In this document: piece by piece, positions 1 through 11,000 of the stretch
Layout of the letters: each line of letters opens with the position of its first letter
How positions within the stretch are numbered: position 1 is the first letter of the stretch
Assembly (NCBI GenBank): GCA_019925795.1
Contig: CM034313.1
Coordinates: forward strand, 1,830,501-1,894,500
Reading direction: 5' to 3'
DNA: 64,000 bases
Origin: Dendrobium chrysotoxum
Lineage: Eukaryota; Streptophyta; Magnoliopsida; Asparagales; Orchidaceae
Made by a program: the position numbers and the translations under genes
Notes under the pieces: model-generated
Told to the model about the DNA's origin: nothing
The model's input: the letters and a program-made list of their open reading frames with translations, nothing else
The model's database searches: none

Positions 1-433
1 CATAAATGATTTCTAGGGCCATGCGCACAGCCTCGATTACGACTTTGAGCTTAAGATTGGGGAGGACCAGATGCGTCCCCTTCTTCCGAGAGGGAAGGAG
101 TTTGACGCATGAGGACTCCACGTCCAATCGGCCCGAGCGAAGATCGAAAGCGAGATCTTCGATGGAGATAAAGCGGTTGATGGAGTCAGAAGAAGGGGGG
201 ATTTCTTCAAGACAGAGGTTCTGGCAAGCGGCAAGGAGGAAGGAGGGCTCCGAGATGGCGGCGCGGAAGAGGTCACGGAATTTACCATCGCGGTACTGGC
301 GGAGGACAAGGGATTCGATGTCAGGTGAAGGTTTGGAGGGGCGATTTCCTGAGACCGAACGAGCGATTTGGAAGAAGACGAACGGACTAATTTTGGAGCG
401 CAGGATTCGCCGGAACCCTAATCCTGCGACCAT
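1..433 (-). CDS. Nuclear group II intron maturase-like protein, N-terminal part (runs off window)
   Basis: The minus strand is open from an ATG at 433 to the window edge, giving about 144 residues. Residues 1-30 are basic and rich in R, S and F (MVAGLGFRRILRSK), as expected of a mitochondrial targeting sequence. From about residue 85 the frame reads like the start of a group II intron reverse transcriptase/maturase: SIEDLAFDLRSGRL, then LLPSRKKGTHLVLPNLKLK, then VIEAVRMALEIIY. This matches the 'basic/glycine, then P-N-L, then V-x-E-A-x-R-x-x-L-E-x-I' pattern of RT blocks 2-3 in plant nuclear maturases (nMAT family). These proteins act in mitochondria in splicing of group II introns. I lean towards nMAT3 but cannot separate it from nMAT4 on this fragment. 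The rest of the protein lies outside the window. Confidence 0.68.
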   Translation of the reverse strand, partial: MVAGLGFRRILRSKISPFVFFQIARSVSGNRPSKPSPDIESLVLRQYRDGKFRDLFRAAISEPSFLLAACQNLCLEEIPPSSDSINRFISIEDLAFDLRSGRLDVESSCVKLLPSRKKGTHLVLPNLKLKVVIEAVRMALEIIY

Positions 434-1117
434 GGAGTAACAAATGACCGAATTGTCGTTCTCTTCCCGCGCATTTTAAATAAACTGCAGTGGTTGAACT
501 AGGCTTACAAGCGAACCAAACGTTAGCCCGACGGTCTACACTCTACTCGATTAAAATTTAGTTGTGATAGTTTAATTAACAAAATAAATAAATTTGAATA
601 ATATTTTAAATATTTGATTCTTAAATAAATAAGCTTGAACACTAATGTGTTCAGCTTATTTATATTCGTGAACAATATCATTTAAAGCTCGTGAACAAGT
701 TCGGCATTAACCTCAATTCGTGTTCGATTTAAAACTTGTGAATAAGCTCAATAAAAACTCAAGTAATATTTAATTATAAAGTTAATAAATATACATAATA
801 TAAATATTTTATATTTATTATAATATATTGATATAATTATTGTTAAATATTAAAATTTAAAGTAATTTAATATTATAACATATGCTAACTAAAATAAAAT
901 TTCGTATTTATTAAATTTTACTGAATAGGAAAGACAAAAGCAGCGCAACAAACGCCAAACCCTTCCCTCTTCATTTTTCCCTTGCCATTTTGACCTAATT
1001 TAAAAAAAATCGCTGAATATGTTCACGAACATGCTCGATATAATTGTTTGTTAAGATGCTCGATAAAGCTCGTTTGTTTAGTTAATGAACATCTAGAAGT
1101 AGAGCTCATTTATAGCT
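434..1117. repeat. AT-rich upstream DNA with degenerate 'TTCACGAAC / GCTCG' repeat words
   Basis: This holds the promoter side of the maturase gene, then DNA without a gene. Words such as gttcacgaacatgctcg, cgtgaacaa and gctcgataaagctcg recur in both orientations between about 620 and 1110. They resemble the GCTCG-rich non-autonomous elements at 43399-43852 and 45248-45703. No boundaries or coding frame can be supported. Confidence 0.4.
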
Positions 1118-1886
1118 AAGGCCCCCCCCCCCCCCCAATTTTTTTTTTCATATAAAATCAGGTAACCATGGAAGTAAATAAAAAAAAATTTCACTAGCTC
1201 TCTCTCTCTCTCTATTTACTTTTACTTTTGTTACAACCTTGTGTTATTTTGTACTTGCTACTAGTTATAGGCTTATAGCCCTCTTTCATCTCTCTCTTTC
1301 TCTTCTCTCTCTCTCTCTCTCTCATGAGGGTTAGATGATTTTAAAATTTTTTATTTATTTTCACTATCTCTCTTATGAGATTAGCTATTTTTTGTTGATT
1401 TTTATTAAACCATTTAAAATCTTTGTTTTTTCATTTATATTTCTCTCTTTATTTATATGTTTTCTTATTTTAATCATTTATCTTCACATTACTAGTTTTC
1501 TTAAAATTAAAAATTTCATCAATATTTTTAATTATTTTAAAATCTCTAAATTCTCTTTTATAGGAATTTTATATAATTAAAGCTAACAAATAACACAAGA
1601 GAAAGATTATAATATTTAAATTTAAATCAAGTAGCTTAAAATATGCTAATTATAAAATTTTATATATTTTTATATTAATAAGATGCAGCTTTTTTATATA
1701 TTAATTGCTCGTTATAAAATATTTTTTAATTATTTTTTATTTAAATTAGATATGAAAAATCTTAAGTTTGATATTAAAAAAAATTTTAAAACCCTAATGT
1801 TAATTTCAATCTCCAATGAAGCTTACGGTATTTTTCAAATTAAAAATTTGTGCCCCCGCAGATAAATAATCCTGGCTCCACCACTG
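1118..1886. mobile_element. hAT-like non-autonomous element, degenerate
   Basis: Read on the minus strand, the right end begins CAGTGGTGGAGCCAGGATT, which is the terminus shared with the better preserved element at 44104-44707. The other end is a run of 15 C (1122-1136), matching the G/C-run ends of the other copies. The eight bases after the right end (tgaacatg, 1887-1894) resemble tgaacatc at 1086-1093, which could be a mutated 8-bp target duplication and would move the left end to about 1094. The interior is AT-rich with CT microsatellites (about 1199-1213 and 1290-1322). The small open frames inside carry no recognisable domain. Confidence 0.45.
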
Positions 1887-1955
1887 TGAACATGAACACT
1901 CACATACTCGACTAGGCTCGGTTCGTTTGCAGCCCTACGTTGAAGAGTAATTGAA

Positions 1956-2088
1956 GGCTTCGATTTGGACTGCTTTCTTAATGATTCTTAAATTAAATGT
2001 TTAGCGCATAAATTTTAAAAAACCTTTTAGATTTTTTTACTAAAAAGCTGTTATAAGAATCAGTAAGAAAGTTGTCCTAAACGAAGCC
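1956..2088. mobile_element. Tourist-like MITE, copy A (133 bp)
   Basis: Inverted termini GGCTTCGATTTGGAC and, on the other strand, GGCTTCGTTTAGGAC continue inward to TTTCTTA. The element is followed by TAA (2089-2091), which also precedes the next copy. Same family as 2092-2213, 41841-42075, 43857-44778 and 60404-60609. Confidence 0.65.
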
Positions 2089-2091
2089 TAA

Positions 2092-2213
2092 GGCTTTATT
2101 TGAGACTACATTTTTATTACTTTTTAAAATAGAGTTTTAGTATAAAAATTTTAATTTTTCTTGTACTAAAATTTTGTTTTAATAAGCAATAAAAAAGTCG
2201 TACCAAACGAACC
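2092..2213. mobile_element. Tourist-like MITE, copy B (122 bp), abutting copy A
   Basis: Termini GGCTTTATTTGAGAC and, reversed, GGTTCGTTTGGTACG. It is flanked by TAA on both sides (2089-2091 and 2214-2216), as expected of a PIF/Harbinger-derived MITE. It directly adjoins copy A with one shared TAA. Confidence 0.65.
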
Positions 2214-2269
2214 TAAATCTTTGAATGAATGTAATTCATCCGCTCAGGCCAGAGTCCAATACTGTTCAG

Positions 2270-2427
2270 AACGACATTCGCCCGTTCACACTATTAGATG
2301 AGAAACAATGTATATATAATATTCTTTTTCGGTGTTAGAAATGAAGTTTGGTTAAAGATAAATTACTATTTAATATGACTATTACGATATTTTGAAATGA
2401 AAAATAAGTTTTCAGTTGGAGATGCTC
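2270..2427. mobile_element. Truncated Tourist-like MITE, family with GGGCATCTCCAACC ends
   Basis: Carries the internal words tgttagaaatgaagtttggtt and a right terminus reading GAGCATCTCCAACTG on the minus strand, followed by TAA. This is the right half of the family seen complete at 32235-32538. The left terminus is missing or too diverged to see. Confidence 0.5.
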
Positions 2428-2741
2428 TAAAGAGTTGTTTGGTCCAAAGAATTTGAATTTTAGATTAGCTTTAAATATATGCATTTTAGATATAATGTAA
2501 AATATATAAATTATTTAATTTGATGCAAATCAAATATAATAAATTTTTATTTGTTATGATAAAATTTAAATACATATTTTTATAAAGAGTTTTAAATACA
2601 TATATTTTATAAATATGATATCTTTAAATACATACATTTTAAATGAACCATATATTTCTCATTTTGCTCTTAAATATCAGAGCAAGTGACAATTTAAGAA
2701 TAAAATTAGAAATCAGTAGAATTGGCAAAATAAAAAACTAA

Positions 2742-3371
2742 GGGCCTATTTAGTTGGCTAAAAAAAGAATGAAGCAGAAAGAGCACACCATAAAAAAAAT
2801 GTAGCATATTTTAAATGTTTTAGAATTATTTGAATGAATATAAAATAAATACATATGATTATTTTTTTATTTGACTTTTGTGTAAAGAATACAGTATAAA
2901 CTCCAAAGATAATGGTGGTGGTGGCCAATGGCGGAAATAGATGGTTAGCAGTGGAGGGTGGTTGCGGCAGTTGGTGGTGGACAATGGTTGAGGCAGTTGG
3001 TGGCGGGCAGTGGTTGATAGCAACAGAGCTGGAGGTGGGGTGGTGTTTGGTGGTGGTGGGTATTGGTGGGTGGCGGCGGCGGTGGCCAGTGGTGGTGGAT
3101 GGTCTTAGCCGGCAATGGTGGCGGTTGGTAGTAGTGGTTGCGATTGACAGCGGTGGTGGTTGCTGGTGGGAGACTGACGATGAATTAGTGTATTTGGAAA
3201 TCTCCCAAATATGAGGAATTATAAATACACTAAAATTGAACAAGATAATTAATTTTTAATGCATCAAAATTTTAGGTTGGATTTGTTTTATTGCAAATCA
3301 AACATCAATATTCTCAAAACTTCTATATTTAAAATACTTTACATCTATTTTACTTCAAACAGAACAGCCCC
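2742..3371. mobile_element. Possible MITE with a GGT/GGC-rich core
   Basis: Begins GGGCCTATTTAGTTGGC and ends, read on the minus strand, GGGGCTGTTCTGTTTG, a weak inverted pair of a type common in plant MITEs. The core at 2910-3175 is a strand-biased imperfect repeat of ggtggtgg/ggcggc words. It opens a 161-codon frame on the minus strand (2758-3243) and a 100-codon frame on the plus strand, both low complexity and not convincing as proteins. Confidence 0.35.
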
Positions 3372-3735
3372 TTTATATACATTATCACACCAATCTAATA
3401 TAGAGCAAGCAAGACAATAGGTATGGAGGCTGTAGTAGCGTCCAGTGTAGTTAAAGGATTATTGACAATAATTGAGCTCTAAACAGTTTCAGTTTATTTT
3501 CATAACTTCCAAGATTTTGTCTTTGTCTTGTTACTTCAGGAATGGGTGTTATTAATTGAACAGAGGGTATAGATACTCTTGTAATTTGGATTATGAAGCC
3601 AAACGTGAGCAGTGTTGCTTAGATTTTCTTTCGTGTTCTTTCTTTGGAGCTTGTATCTACTCGAAGTGGCACTTATCAATACAAAGAGTGAATCTTTTTC
3701 ACTAATTATATCAAATGGTACTCTTGTTCATGATT
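3372..3735. other. Left flank of the gypsy insertion, possible remnant of a short copia-type LTR
   Basis: No convincing gene. The stretch from about 3547 (TGTTATTAATTGAAC) to about 3716 (ending ATCA) has the size and word content of a short Ty1/copia LTR (a cttatcaatacaaagag tail), but no second LTR or clear primer site is visible. The last five bases, atgat (3731-3735), are the target duplication of the gypsy element. Confidence 0.3.
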
Positions 3736-4776
3736 GTTGCGGACTCAAATATACGCGGCGATAGATTTTAATTTTCCGTCTCAGCGTTGTACGTATATTC
3801 AGCACACAAACAGAATCGAAATAGTAACACCAGGATTTTTACGTGGAAAACCCTGGAAAGGGAAAAAACCACGGGGCCATGCCCAGTTGAAAGAGTTTCA
3901 CTAGTGTCGTTTGAAGTACACGAGGCTGATTCGTCCTTTAAATTCATGACGATCAGGTTACAATGAGTATCAGTTACAAGGACAAGCAGAGTTCCGATGT
4001 CACTTGAGTGTCCGGCAGAATTCCGGCGTCACTTGGAAAGAAGTCCGGCGTCACTCGGGCGTTGGGTAGAATTCCGGCGTCGGGCAGAATTCCGACGTTG
4101 CTCCCGTGTCGGGCAGAGCTCCGGCGTCCCTCGGGCGCCTGGTGGTGCTTCGGTGGTGTTCCGGCGGTGTTCCGGCGGAGTTCCGGCGGTGTTCCGGCGG
4201 TGTTCTGGCGGTGGTCGAGGAGGAGTTGTTCCCTCCTAGGCTTCTCTTCTCTTCTTCTTCTCTTCTTCACTTCTTGGCTTGGGTCCCCTCTTAAGAGAAA
4301 TGAGGGGCTATTTATAGTTTTTCTGGAGTGGCATAGCCCGTAAATATGTGAGGGATCAGGGGCAAATAGGGAGTGATCCGGATGAACGGCCGATATTGAA
4401 TCCCTTGATCGTGAATCGTTTATCAAGCATTTGAAGGTCTTAATGATATCAGAATTCTACGATCTTGGGCTCGTTGGATTCGTCTCGTCGAGCCGCTCGA
4501 TTCGACTATAAGCTCGCCAAAATCGAAGACCGTTTGGTAACTCAAATAGCTGTTTGATGCTTCCAACAGCGCTTCGGGTACTTGATTTGGACTCACTTGG
4601 GCTCGGATTGAGTCGAATTTGGTGTTGTTGGATTCGTATTTCCGAGACGCTCAGTTCGACTTTAAGTTTGCTGAAATCGGAGTTTAAATGGTCTCCAAAA
4701 TAATTTTTGAAGTTTCCAACTTGAGTTTTTCCTCGAGATTCGTGCCCGATCAAGATTATTTTTCGATGACGTATCA
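3736..4776 (-). repeat. 3' LTR of the Tat element (1041 bp)
   Basis: Same TG...CA ends as 13588-14664. The R/U5 part (about 4010-4215) is a GC-rich minisatellite built from ttccggcg(g/t) words. It differs from the 5' LTR by repeat-unit gains and losses and about a dozen point changes. Confidence 0.93.
4308..4317 (-). promoter_or_regulatory. TATA box in the 3' LTR
   Basis: CTATAAATAG on the minus strand, just upstream of the GC-rich minisatellite. The same box is present in every related LTR here (14196, 24665, 42816 and 46428), which marks the U3/R junction. Confidence 0.7.
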
Positions 4777-4792
4777 GTTGCCCCCTATTTTT
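4777..4792 (-). other. Polypurine tract of the Tat element
   Basis: Reads AAAAATAGGGGGCAAC on the minus strand immediately before the 3' LTR. The equivalent tract AATAGTGGGGGCAAC precedes the 3' LTR of the second element at 29901-29915. Confidence 0.75.
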
Positions 4793-5025
4793 GGACGTCA
4801 AAGCTCCAAGAGTCCAAAAATATATGTGTCGGCTTTTCACTTTGGCAAAATCGTAAAAATTTGCGTTCCAAGAATTACACGTTTGCTCGAACTTGATCAT
4901 AGAGGCCCCGTTGAGCTCCGAAAGTGTCAAAATTGAGTACGGAACGTCGAAAAACGTGTCCGGGGACCCCAAAAACGTCGAATTTGGACCGTCCGGGTCC
5001 AAAATCGGAGCTCGAGAACAGGTAG

Positions 5026-5275
5026 GCGGCCGAACCGGCCGGCCGCCGGCAGCCGCAACTGGCGGCGGCGCGCGGGACAGCGCCTGGGCCCGCCCGAGGC
5101 CAGAATGGCCCGCGCCTGGGTCCGCCCGAGGCCCGCCTGAGCCCGCGCCTGGGCCCGCGCCTGGCCCGCGCCTTGGCCCGCCTGGCCCGCGCCTGGGCCC
5201 GTCCGCGACTGGCCGCGGCAGTGCCCTGCGCCGTTTGGCCGGGCGGTTTGGCCGGCGGTTAGGGAAACCGCCGGC
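5026..5275 (+). repeat. Very GC-rich tract of short 'cgcctgggcccg' repeats
   Basis: About 250 bp made almost only of G and C, with repeated cgcctgggcccgc and ggccggccgcc words, lies between the polypurine tract and the antisense TATA box. A homologous tract lies at the same place in the second element (29455-29690). Long open frames through it on both strands are a by-product of composition. It could be an upstream element of the antisense promoter, but that is inference. Confidence 0.6.
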
Positions 5276-5413
5276 CGGTTTTTTCATTTTATATTATATA
5301 TATATATTTTTTAAATGTGGTGGGGCCCGAAAAATTCCGAAAAAATCCCAAAAAATTTGAAAAATTTCAGGGAATTTAATAGAATTTTGGAATCCTCCCC
5401 CCCTTAAAGAAAA

Positions 5414-5424
5414 CTATAAATAGA
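5414..5424 (+). promoter_or_regulatory. TATA box of the antisense gene
   Basis: CTATAAATAGA followed by a run of C, 271 bp upstream of the antisense ATG at 5695 and on the same strand. The second element keeps the same box in the same relative place and orientation (29312-29321), so it is conserved. The leader between box and ATG has a twice-repeated block (about 5490-5560 and 5625-5675) containing gtaggtga and ccctactt, which could include a 5' UTR intron ending gcgcag. Confidence 0.65.
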
Positions 5425-5694
5425 CCCCCCAGGGCCTAGTAGAAACTCGCCCCTTCTTCCCTTCTTCCTTTGGCTTTCTAGCTTTTGGCATTCTCAGGCT
5501 TTCCGCCATTTTTAAGTAGGTGACTTTCCCTACTTGACTTGGTGCCCCTCTTTTTGCGCAGGAGTTAGCGGCTTTCTCCCTTCCTCCCTCCGTTCTTCCT
5601 CCCTTTTTCTTCCTACTTCGGAGGCTTTCCGCAGTCTTTCGTAGGTGATTTTCCCTACTTAGATCTGCGCCCCTCTTTAGTGAAGGAAGCAAAA

Positions 5695-7373
5695 ATGGGT
5701 GATCTCGCCTCCTCTAAAGTTCCTTCAAAAGACCGTCCTGCGCAACGGTCTGAAGTTCCAAAGAGGGCCCAGAAGGCGCCAAAGGCTGACGATGTGATTT
5801 CTACCGTCACTAAGGACTCCTTCATCTCATTTAGGAAAAAGTTTCATTTTCATAATGATTTGGTGATGAAGGTGCCGGCCAGAATTGATCGTGCCTGCTT
5901 TCCTCCCCCTGGATACGTGACGGTGTATGAATTTAGTCTGCGAGCGGGACTACGATTTCCTCCTTCCTCCGAACTGATCGACATTCTGACGCTTTGTGGG
6001 GTATGCTTGTCTCAATTTTCCTACAGAGCAATGTCGATCGTGATGGGCCTGATCGTGCTTTTCAGAGACCGCGGAGTGGTACTTTCCTCAGAGTGCCTTT
6101 CTCGGATGGGGCGTCTCTTTAGCGATGCGCAGGGACGCATTTCATTCAGGTCCAAGTGGTTGGATATCCGTACTCGAGACCCCTCGAAAGGTTGGATCAG
6201 CAACTTCTTTTATGTGCAGAATGATTGGGGTCTTCAGGAGAAGTGGGGGAAGTTGAAAGAGCTACCTGTCCCCCTTCACATCGGAGCAGAAGATTTGCTG
6301 AGGATACTCAAACTCCCTGATTTGGATGCTCTACACTACGAGGTGCGTTACTTGAGTAGATATGTAGATGAGGAGTACTTGTTCAAGGTTGGATTATCTA
6401 CTCAAGCAGGGAGATCACATGCTCAAATGTTGAAGAAGTCTGCTAGAGTTCCAGAAGTGGTCCCCCAAAAGAACCACTCCAAGCGACCAGGGAGCGAGGA
6501 AGGTTTGCATGCATCGAGGAAGAAGAGGGCAGATGAAGTTTTGACAGTTGTTAGCAAAGGTCCCCGAGCTTCTCCATCCAAGTCATATATTCCAGAGGAT
6601 GTGTTAAACCATCAGTGCATCGGCCGCCGACGGGCTGAGGAGTTGGTGAGTTCTCCTTCACTTCTTCTCCTTTTTTACATTTCTTAAGGAATATATTTCT
6701 GATATTTTTCTTGTCTCAGTATTCTGATTTCAAGCTTGAGATGACCAAGACTCTGAACGATTGGAACAAAGAGTTTGTGAAGGTTAAATACCTTTAGGGG
6801 GAGTACAAGAAGAAATATGACAGTAAAGTGAAGGAGATGAAGGTGGTGGAGGATCAGCTTGAGGGGTGCAGAACTGAGTTGGCGAACAAGATTACTTCAG
6901 TCTCTTCTCAGAATGAACGGATGGATCGTCTGCATATAGAGTTGGTGGAGGCACAAGCGACGATCAAGCAGCAGGAAAAGGCTCAGCAAGTCCTTGAGGC
7001 TGAGAATGAGAGGCTTCAGAGTGTACTGTCCGAGAAGGAGGCCCAGCAGTTGCCGTCAGCAGTTATTGAAGAGTTCAAGAAATCTTATGCTTTCAAGATC
7101 ATTATTGAGGACCACATTCAGGAGGCTCGCAGTCATATTTATGACGTGGAGGTGAAGGCCTTGGAGGCAGAGTGCGTAGAGGATGGCTTCATCAGGGGCT
7201 TCATGAAGGGTGTTCGGACAGTACATCGCAAGACCGGAGCAGAGATCGAGGGACTGACTCCCAGCCAGGCTTCTAGTGATGCTTCTTCGGACTCTGGTGG
7301 TGAAGAGCTGGAGAGTGAGTTGCAGCGAGCTTTTGCCTTGGAGGAGGACGAGGATGATGTTGAGATTCTATAG
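5695..7373 (+). CDS. Spliced antisense gene of the Tat element (gypsy-type transposon protein), one nonsense codon
   Basis: Runs opposite to gag-pol. Exon 1 is 5695-6645 (MGDLASSKVPSKDRP...), then a 74-nt intron 6646-6719 with donor TTG|GTGAGT and acceptor TCTCAG|TAT, then exon 2 6720-7373 in phase 0. I chose the ATG at 5695 because it is the first ATG downstream of the TATA box at 5414. The N-terminal half holds PPPGYVTVYEFSLRAGLRFP and a following hydrophobic segment, typical of the plant 'putative gypsy type transposon' domain (Pfam Transposase_28 as I recall). The C-terminal half (exon 2) is a long Glu/Lys-rich coiled coil ending in an acidic tail (EEDEDDVEIL). An in-frame TAG at 6795-6797 interrupts exon 2, so this copy probably makes a truncated product. 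Function is unknown. Such accessory genes are known in Tat elements but none has a proven role as far as I know. Confidence 0.75.
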
Positions 7374-8091
7374 GGTGTCTTTGATGTAGTTTTATATCTC
7401 TTTGTTTTCTTTCTAGTGCTTGTATATATGCTCGATGTTGATGTTTCTATCTGGTGTACTTGATGTTCAGTGATATATAAAGATGTTGTTGATGTTCTTT
7501 TCTCACATGCAAATGAAATTTACTTAGTTTTACTTCAGTTTGGATTTTAGTGAGCTCTCTTTTGACTTGAACAAATGTGAGGCATTCCTTTTCTTTAAAG
7601 ATTTTGACCTATCCGGGGTTATTAGTGAAAGCATTTGCTCGATACCCTTAACCTGTCCGGAAAAAGGTCAGATCAACTCCCTTTGGGATTGATCATCAAA
7701 TGATTTTGATATTCAAGATATCCTCCTAGGATACTTGACCTATCCGAGGTTGTTAGTCAAAGCATTTGCTTGATGACATTAACCTGTGCGGAAGAGGTCG
7801 GATCAAATCCCCCTGGGATTGATCATTCAGTGATTGAGATACAATATAAATTGTGTACTTCTCGAATAACAGAAAAAGAGTCTGGAGAGAAGAAACATTA
7901 GCACGACAAAGTGAATATCATATTGCTTCGTAATATGAGATAGTAGTTCCCTAGAATAACTTAGGGATACAAGAAAAAAGTTCTTCTATAATCAACACAT
8001 AAGAGATGTACGAAAAACTTTATAATATGACTACAGGAGAAGATAAAATATAAGACAAACATAACACATAGACAGATAGCAGTATCAACTC
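7374..8091. repeat. Non-coding spacer of the Tat element with a 131-bp tandem duplication
   Basis: Two copies of a block starting gacctatcc (7606 and 7737) with matching aacctgt...cgga and ggattgatcat segments. The same unit, reverse complemented, is amplified about five times in the second element (27120-27530), where the period is about 86 bp. No coding frame. Confidence 0.65.
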
Positions 8092-11000
8092 CTACTGATA
8101 ATATTTGCGAAGATTGCCCACGTTCCAAATTCGGGGAAGCATTTTTCCACCAGCATCCTTCAGTTTGAAGGTTCCAGGCTTGACCATAGCCGCTACCAAA
8201 TAAGGACCTTCCCAGAGAGGGGAGAGCTTATTTCGCTGAGGGCCTTTTCCAGCGACTTCAATGCTTCGTAGTACTAAGTCCCCAATAGTGATATGGCGAG
8301 GTTTCACCCTTCGATTGTAGTGACGGGCAACTCTTTGGTGGTATGCAGCGGTTCTGAGTGAGGCTTCATCTCTTACTTCTGGGAGGAGATCCAAATTTGC
8401 TATAAGCTTCTCCTCGTTACTTTTGAAGTCGAAAGTCTGAACTCTGTGGCTAGGAACTCCGATATCAACCAGTATGACTGCTTCTGTACCAAAGCAAAGG
8501 TTATACGGGGTTTCTCCTGTAGGAGTTCTAGCGGTGGTCCGATAAGCCCAGAGGACATTGGGGAGTTCTTCGGCCCATTGCCCCCCAGCCTTCCCTAGAC
8601 GTGTCTTCAGCCCTTTCAGGATTGTTCGGTTTGTAACCTCTGTTTGCCCATTAGTTTGAGGATGGGCAACAGCTGTGTGAATGAGCTAAATGTGAAAATC
8701 CCTACAAAAAGATGTAAAGATCTTCCCGGTGAATTGTGTCCCGTTATCAGTGATGATTTTTGCGGGAATGCCAAAACGACATATTATGTTCTTCCATAAA
8801 AATTGCTTGGCATTTGCTTCAATAATCTTTGCCAAAGGTTCTGCCTCCACCCATTTGGTGAAGTAATCTACAGCCAAAATAATGAATTTTCGCTGTCCAG
8901 TCGCTATGGGAAAATGTCCCATTATATCAATCCCCCATTGGGCAAAAGGCCAGGGGCTTTGAAGGGATGCAAGCTCCAGAGCGAGTGTATGATTGATGTT
9001 AGAATGCAGTTGACAGTTTTCACACTTTCGTGTGAATTCAAGTGCATCCTGTTTCATTGTAGGCCAATAGAATCCCTGTCTCATGATCTTGTAAGCTAAC
9101 GCTCTTCCTCCTAGATGTTCTCCACATACTCTTGAATGAACTTTCCGAAGCGCGTAATCAGCTTCTGACGGTGGGAGACACTTGAGGTACGGCCCAATGA
9201 AGGAGCGCTTATACAACTCGTTGCTGATAATGGTGAAATTTGCAGCTCGTCTCCGAAGTCGTATTGCAGCTATAGGATCTTCGGGTAGCACCCCATCTTT
9301 CAGAAAAGACAAGATGGGTTCGATCCAAGACATCTCTCTTGGCTCGTCAATTGACTGTATGACCCATGGACCCTGAATGCTTGGAAAGTGGATTTCCTCG
9401 ATACATCTTCTCTTATAGATGTCCCCCGTTGTTGATGTAGCAAGTTTAGAAAGAGCGTCTGCTCTTGCATTTTGTTCTCGGAGGATATGTATTATTTGAT
9501 GCTCCCCTATACGGGCTAAGAGTAGCCTTACAATGCTACAATATTAAGCTAATTGTGGGTTGTGAATATCAAAATCCCCCTCCACCTGAGAGGCGACTAG
9601 TTGGGAATCAGTGTGGGCTATTAGGTTCTGGACTTCACAGTCAATTGCTAGTCTTAACCCAGCAACAAAGGCCTCGTATTCTGCTATGTTGTTGGTTGCC
9701 GAGAACTTGAGTCGAAGCCCGTACTCAAGGGTAACCTTCTGTGGAGAGATTAATAAAATTCCAGCCCCAGCCCCAGAACTCCCTGAAGCTCCATCGACGT
9801 ACAACATCCAGCATGGAGAAGAAGGTGAAGCACTCGATTGTACATCAGATACTGGAATGGTGCATTCAACTACGAAATCTGCTAGTGCTTGAGATTTAAT
9901 ATCAGGTCTAGGCAAGTAGTGGATATCAAATTCTCTGAGTTCTACAGACCACTTAACAAGCCTGCCTAATGCTTCTGGCTTTTGCAGAATGCTTTTTAGC
10001 GGTAGATTCGTGTAAACTCCAATTGAATGGGCTTGAAAGTAAGGGCGTAGTTTTCTGGCGGAATAAATTAATGCCAATGCTGTCTTATCTGCCAAAGGAT
10101 AACGTCCCTCTACTTCAGATAAAATCTTACTAACATAGTAGATAGGACGTTGTATAGCATTTTCTTCTCGGACCAGAACCGAACTAATGGCTTGGATAGA
10201 TACAGCCATATACAAATACAATCTCTCTCCTGATATTGGTTTAGAAAGTAGTGGCGGGGATGCCAAATACTTTCGCAATTGTTCAAAGGCTTCTTGACAT
10301 TTATCTGTCCATTGAAACCCGGAGCTACGAGCACCTCTAAGTATCTTGAAGAAGGGCAGATATTTGTCTCCTGAACGTGCCAGGAAATGAGATAGTGCCG
10401 CAATTCTCCCATTCAGCCTTTGGACCTCCTTGATGTTCTTTGGCGGCACCATGTCCCTTAGTGCCTTGATCTTCTCCGGATTGGCTTCGATTCCTCTATG
10501 GGTTACCATAAACCCTAAAAACTTTCCAGAAGCGACTCCAAAAGCACATTTAGCAGGGTTGAGTCGCATATTGTAATGCCTTAACAAGTGGAAACATTGT
10601 TTCAGGTCAGAGATATGTTGGGTTTTTTCCAGACTTTTTACCAACATATCGTCTACGTACACCTCCATAGTACGTCCAATAAGGCTTTTGAAAACCTTAT
10701 TCATGAGACGCTGATAAGTTGCTCCAGCATTTTTGAGCCCGAAGGGCATCACCCGGTAGCAGTACAATCCTTTGTCTGTTTGAAAAGCTGTTGCTTCTTC
10801 ATCAGCAGGATTCATTTTTATTTGGTTGTAGCCGGAGTAGGCATCCATAAAGCTCAACATCTGATGACCAGAGGTGGTATCAACTAATTGATCGATGCGA
10901 GGGAGCGGGAAACTATCCTTTGGGCAAGCTTTATTGAGATCAGTGTAATCTATACACATTCTCCAAGCTCCACTTCCCTTCCGTACCATGACAACATTTG

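Noticed and set aside
6..440. 144-codon plus-strand frame at the left edge
   Set aside because: It is antisense to the maturase N-terminus, whose minus-strand reading has recognisable RT-family motifs.
2758..3243. 161-codon minus frame rich in H, P and T
   Set aside because: Comes from a ggtggtgg/ggcggc low-complexity core inside a probable MITE; no domain or codon signal.
4457..5360. Long frames of P, R, G and A on both strands
   Set aside because: Product of the GC-rich repeat tract and LTR sequence; the same happens in the second element.
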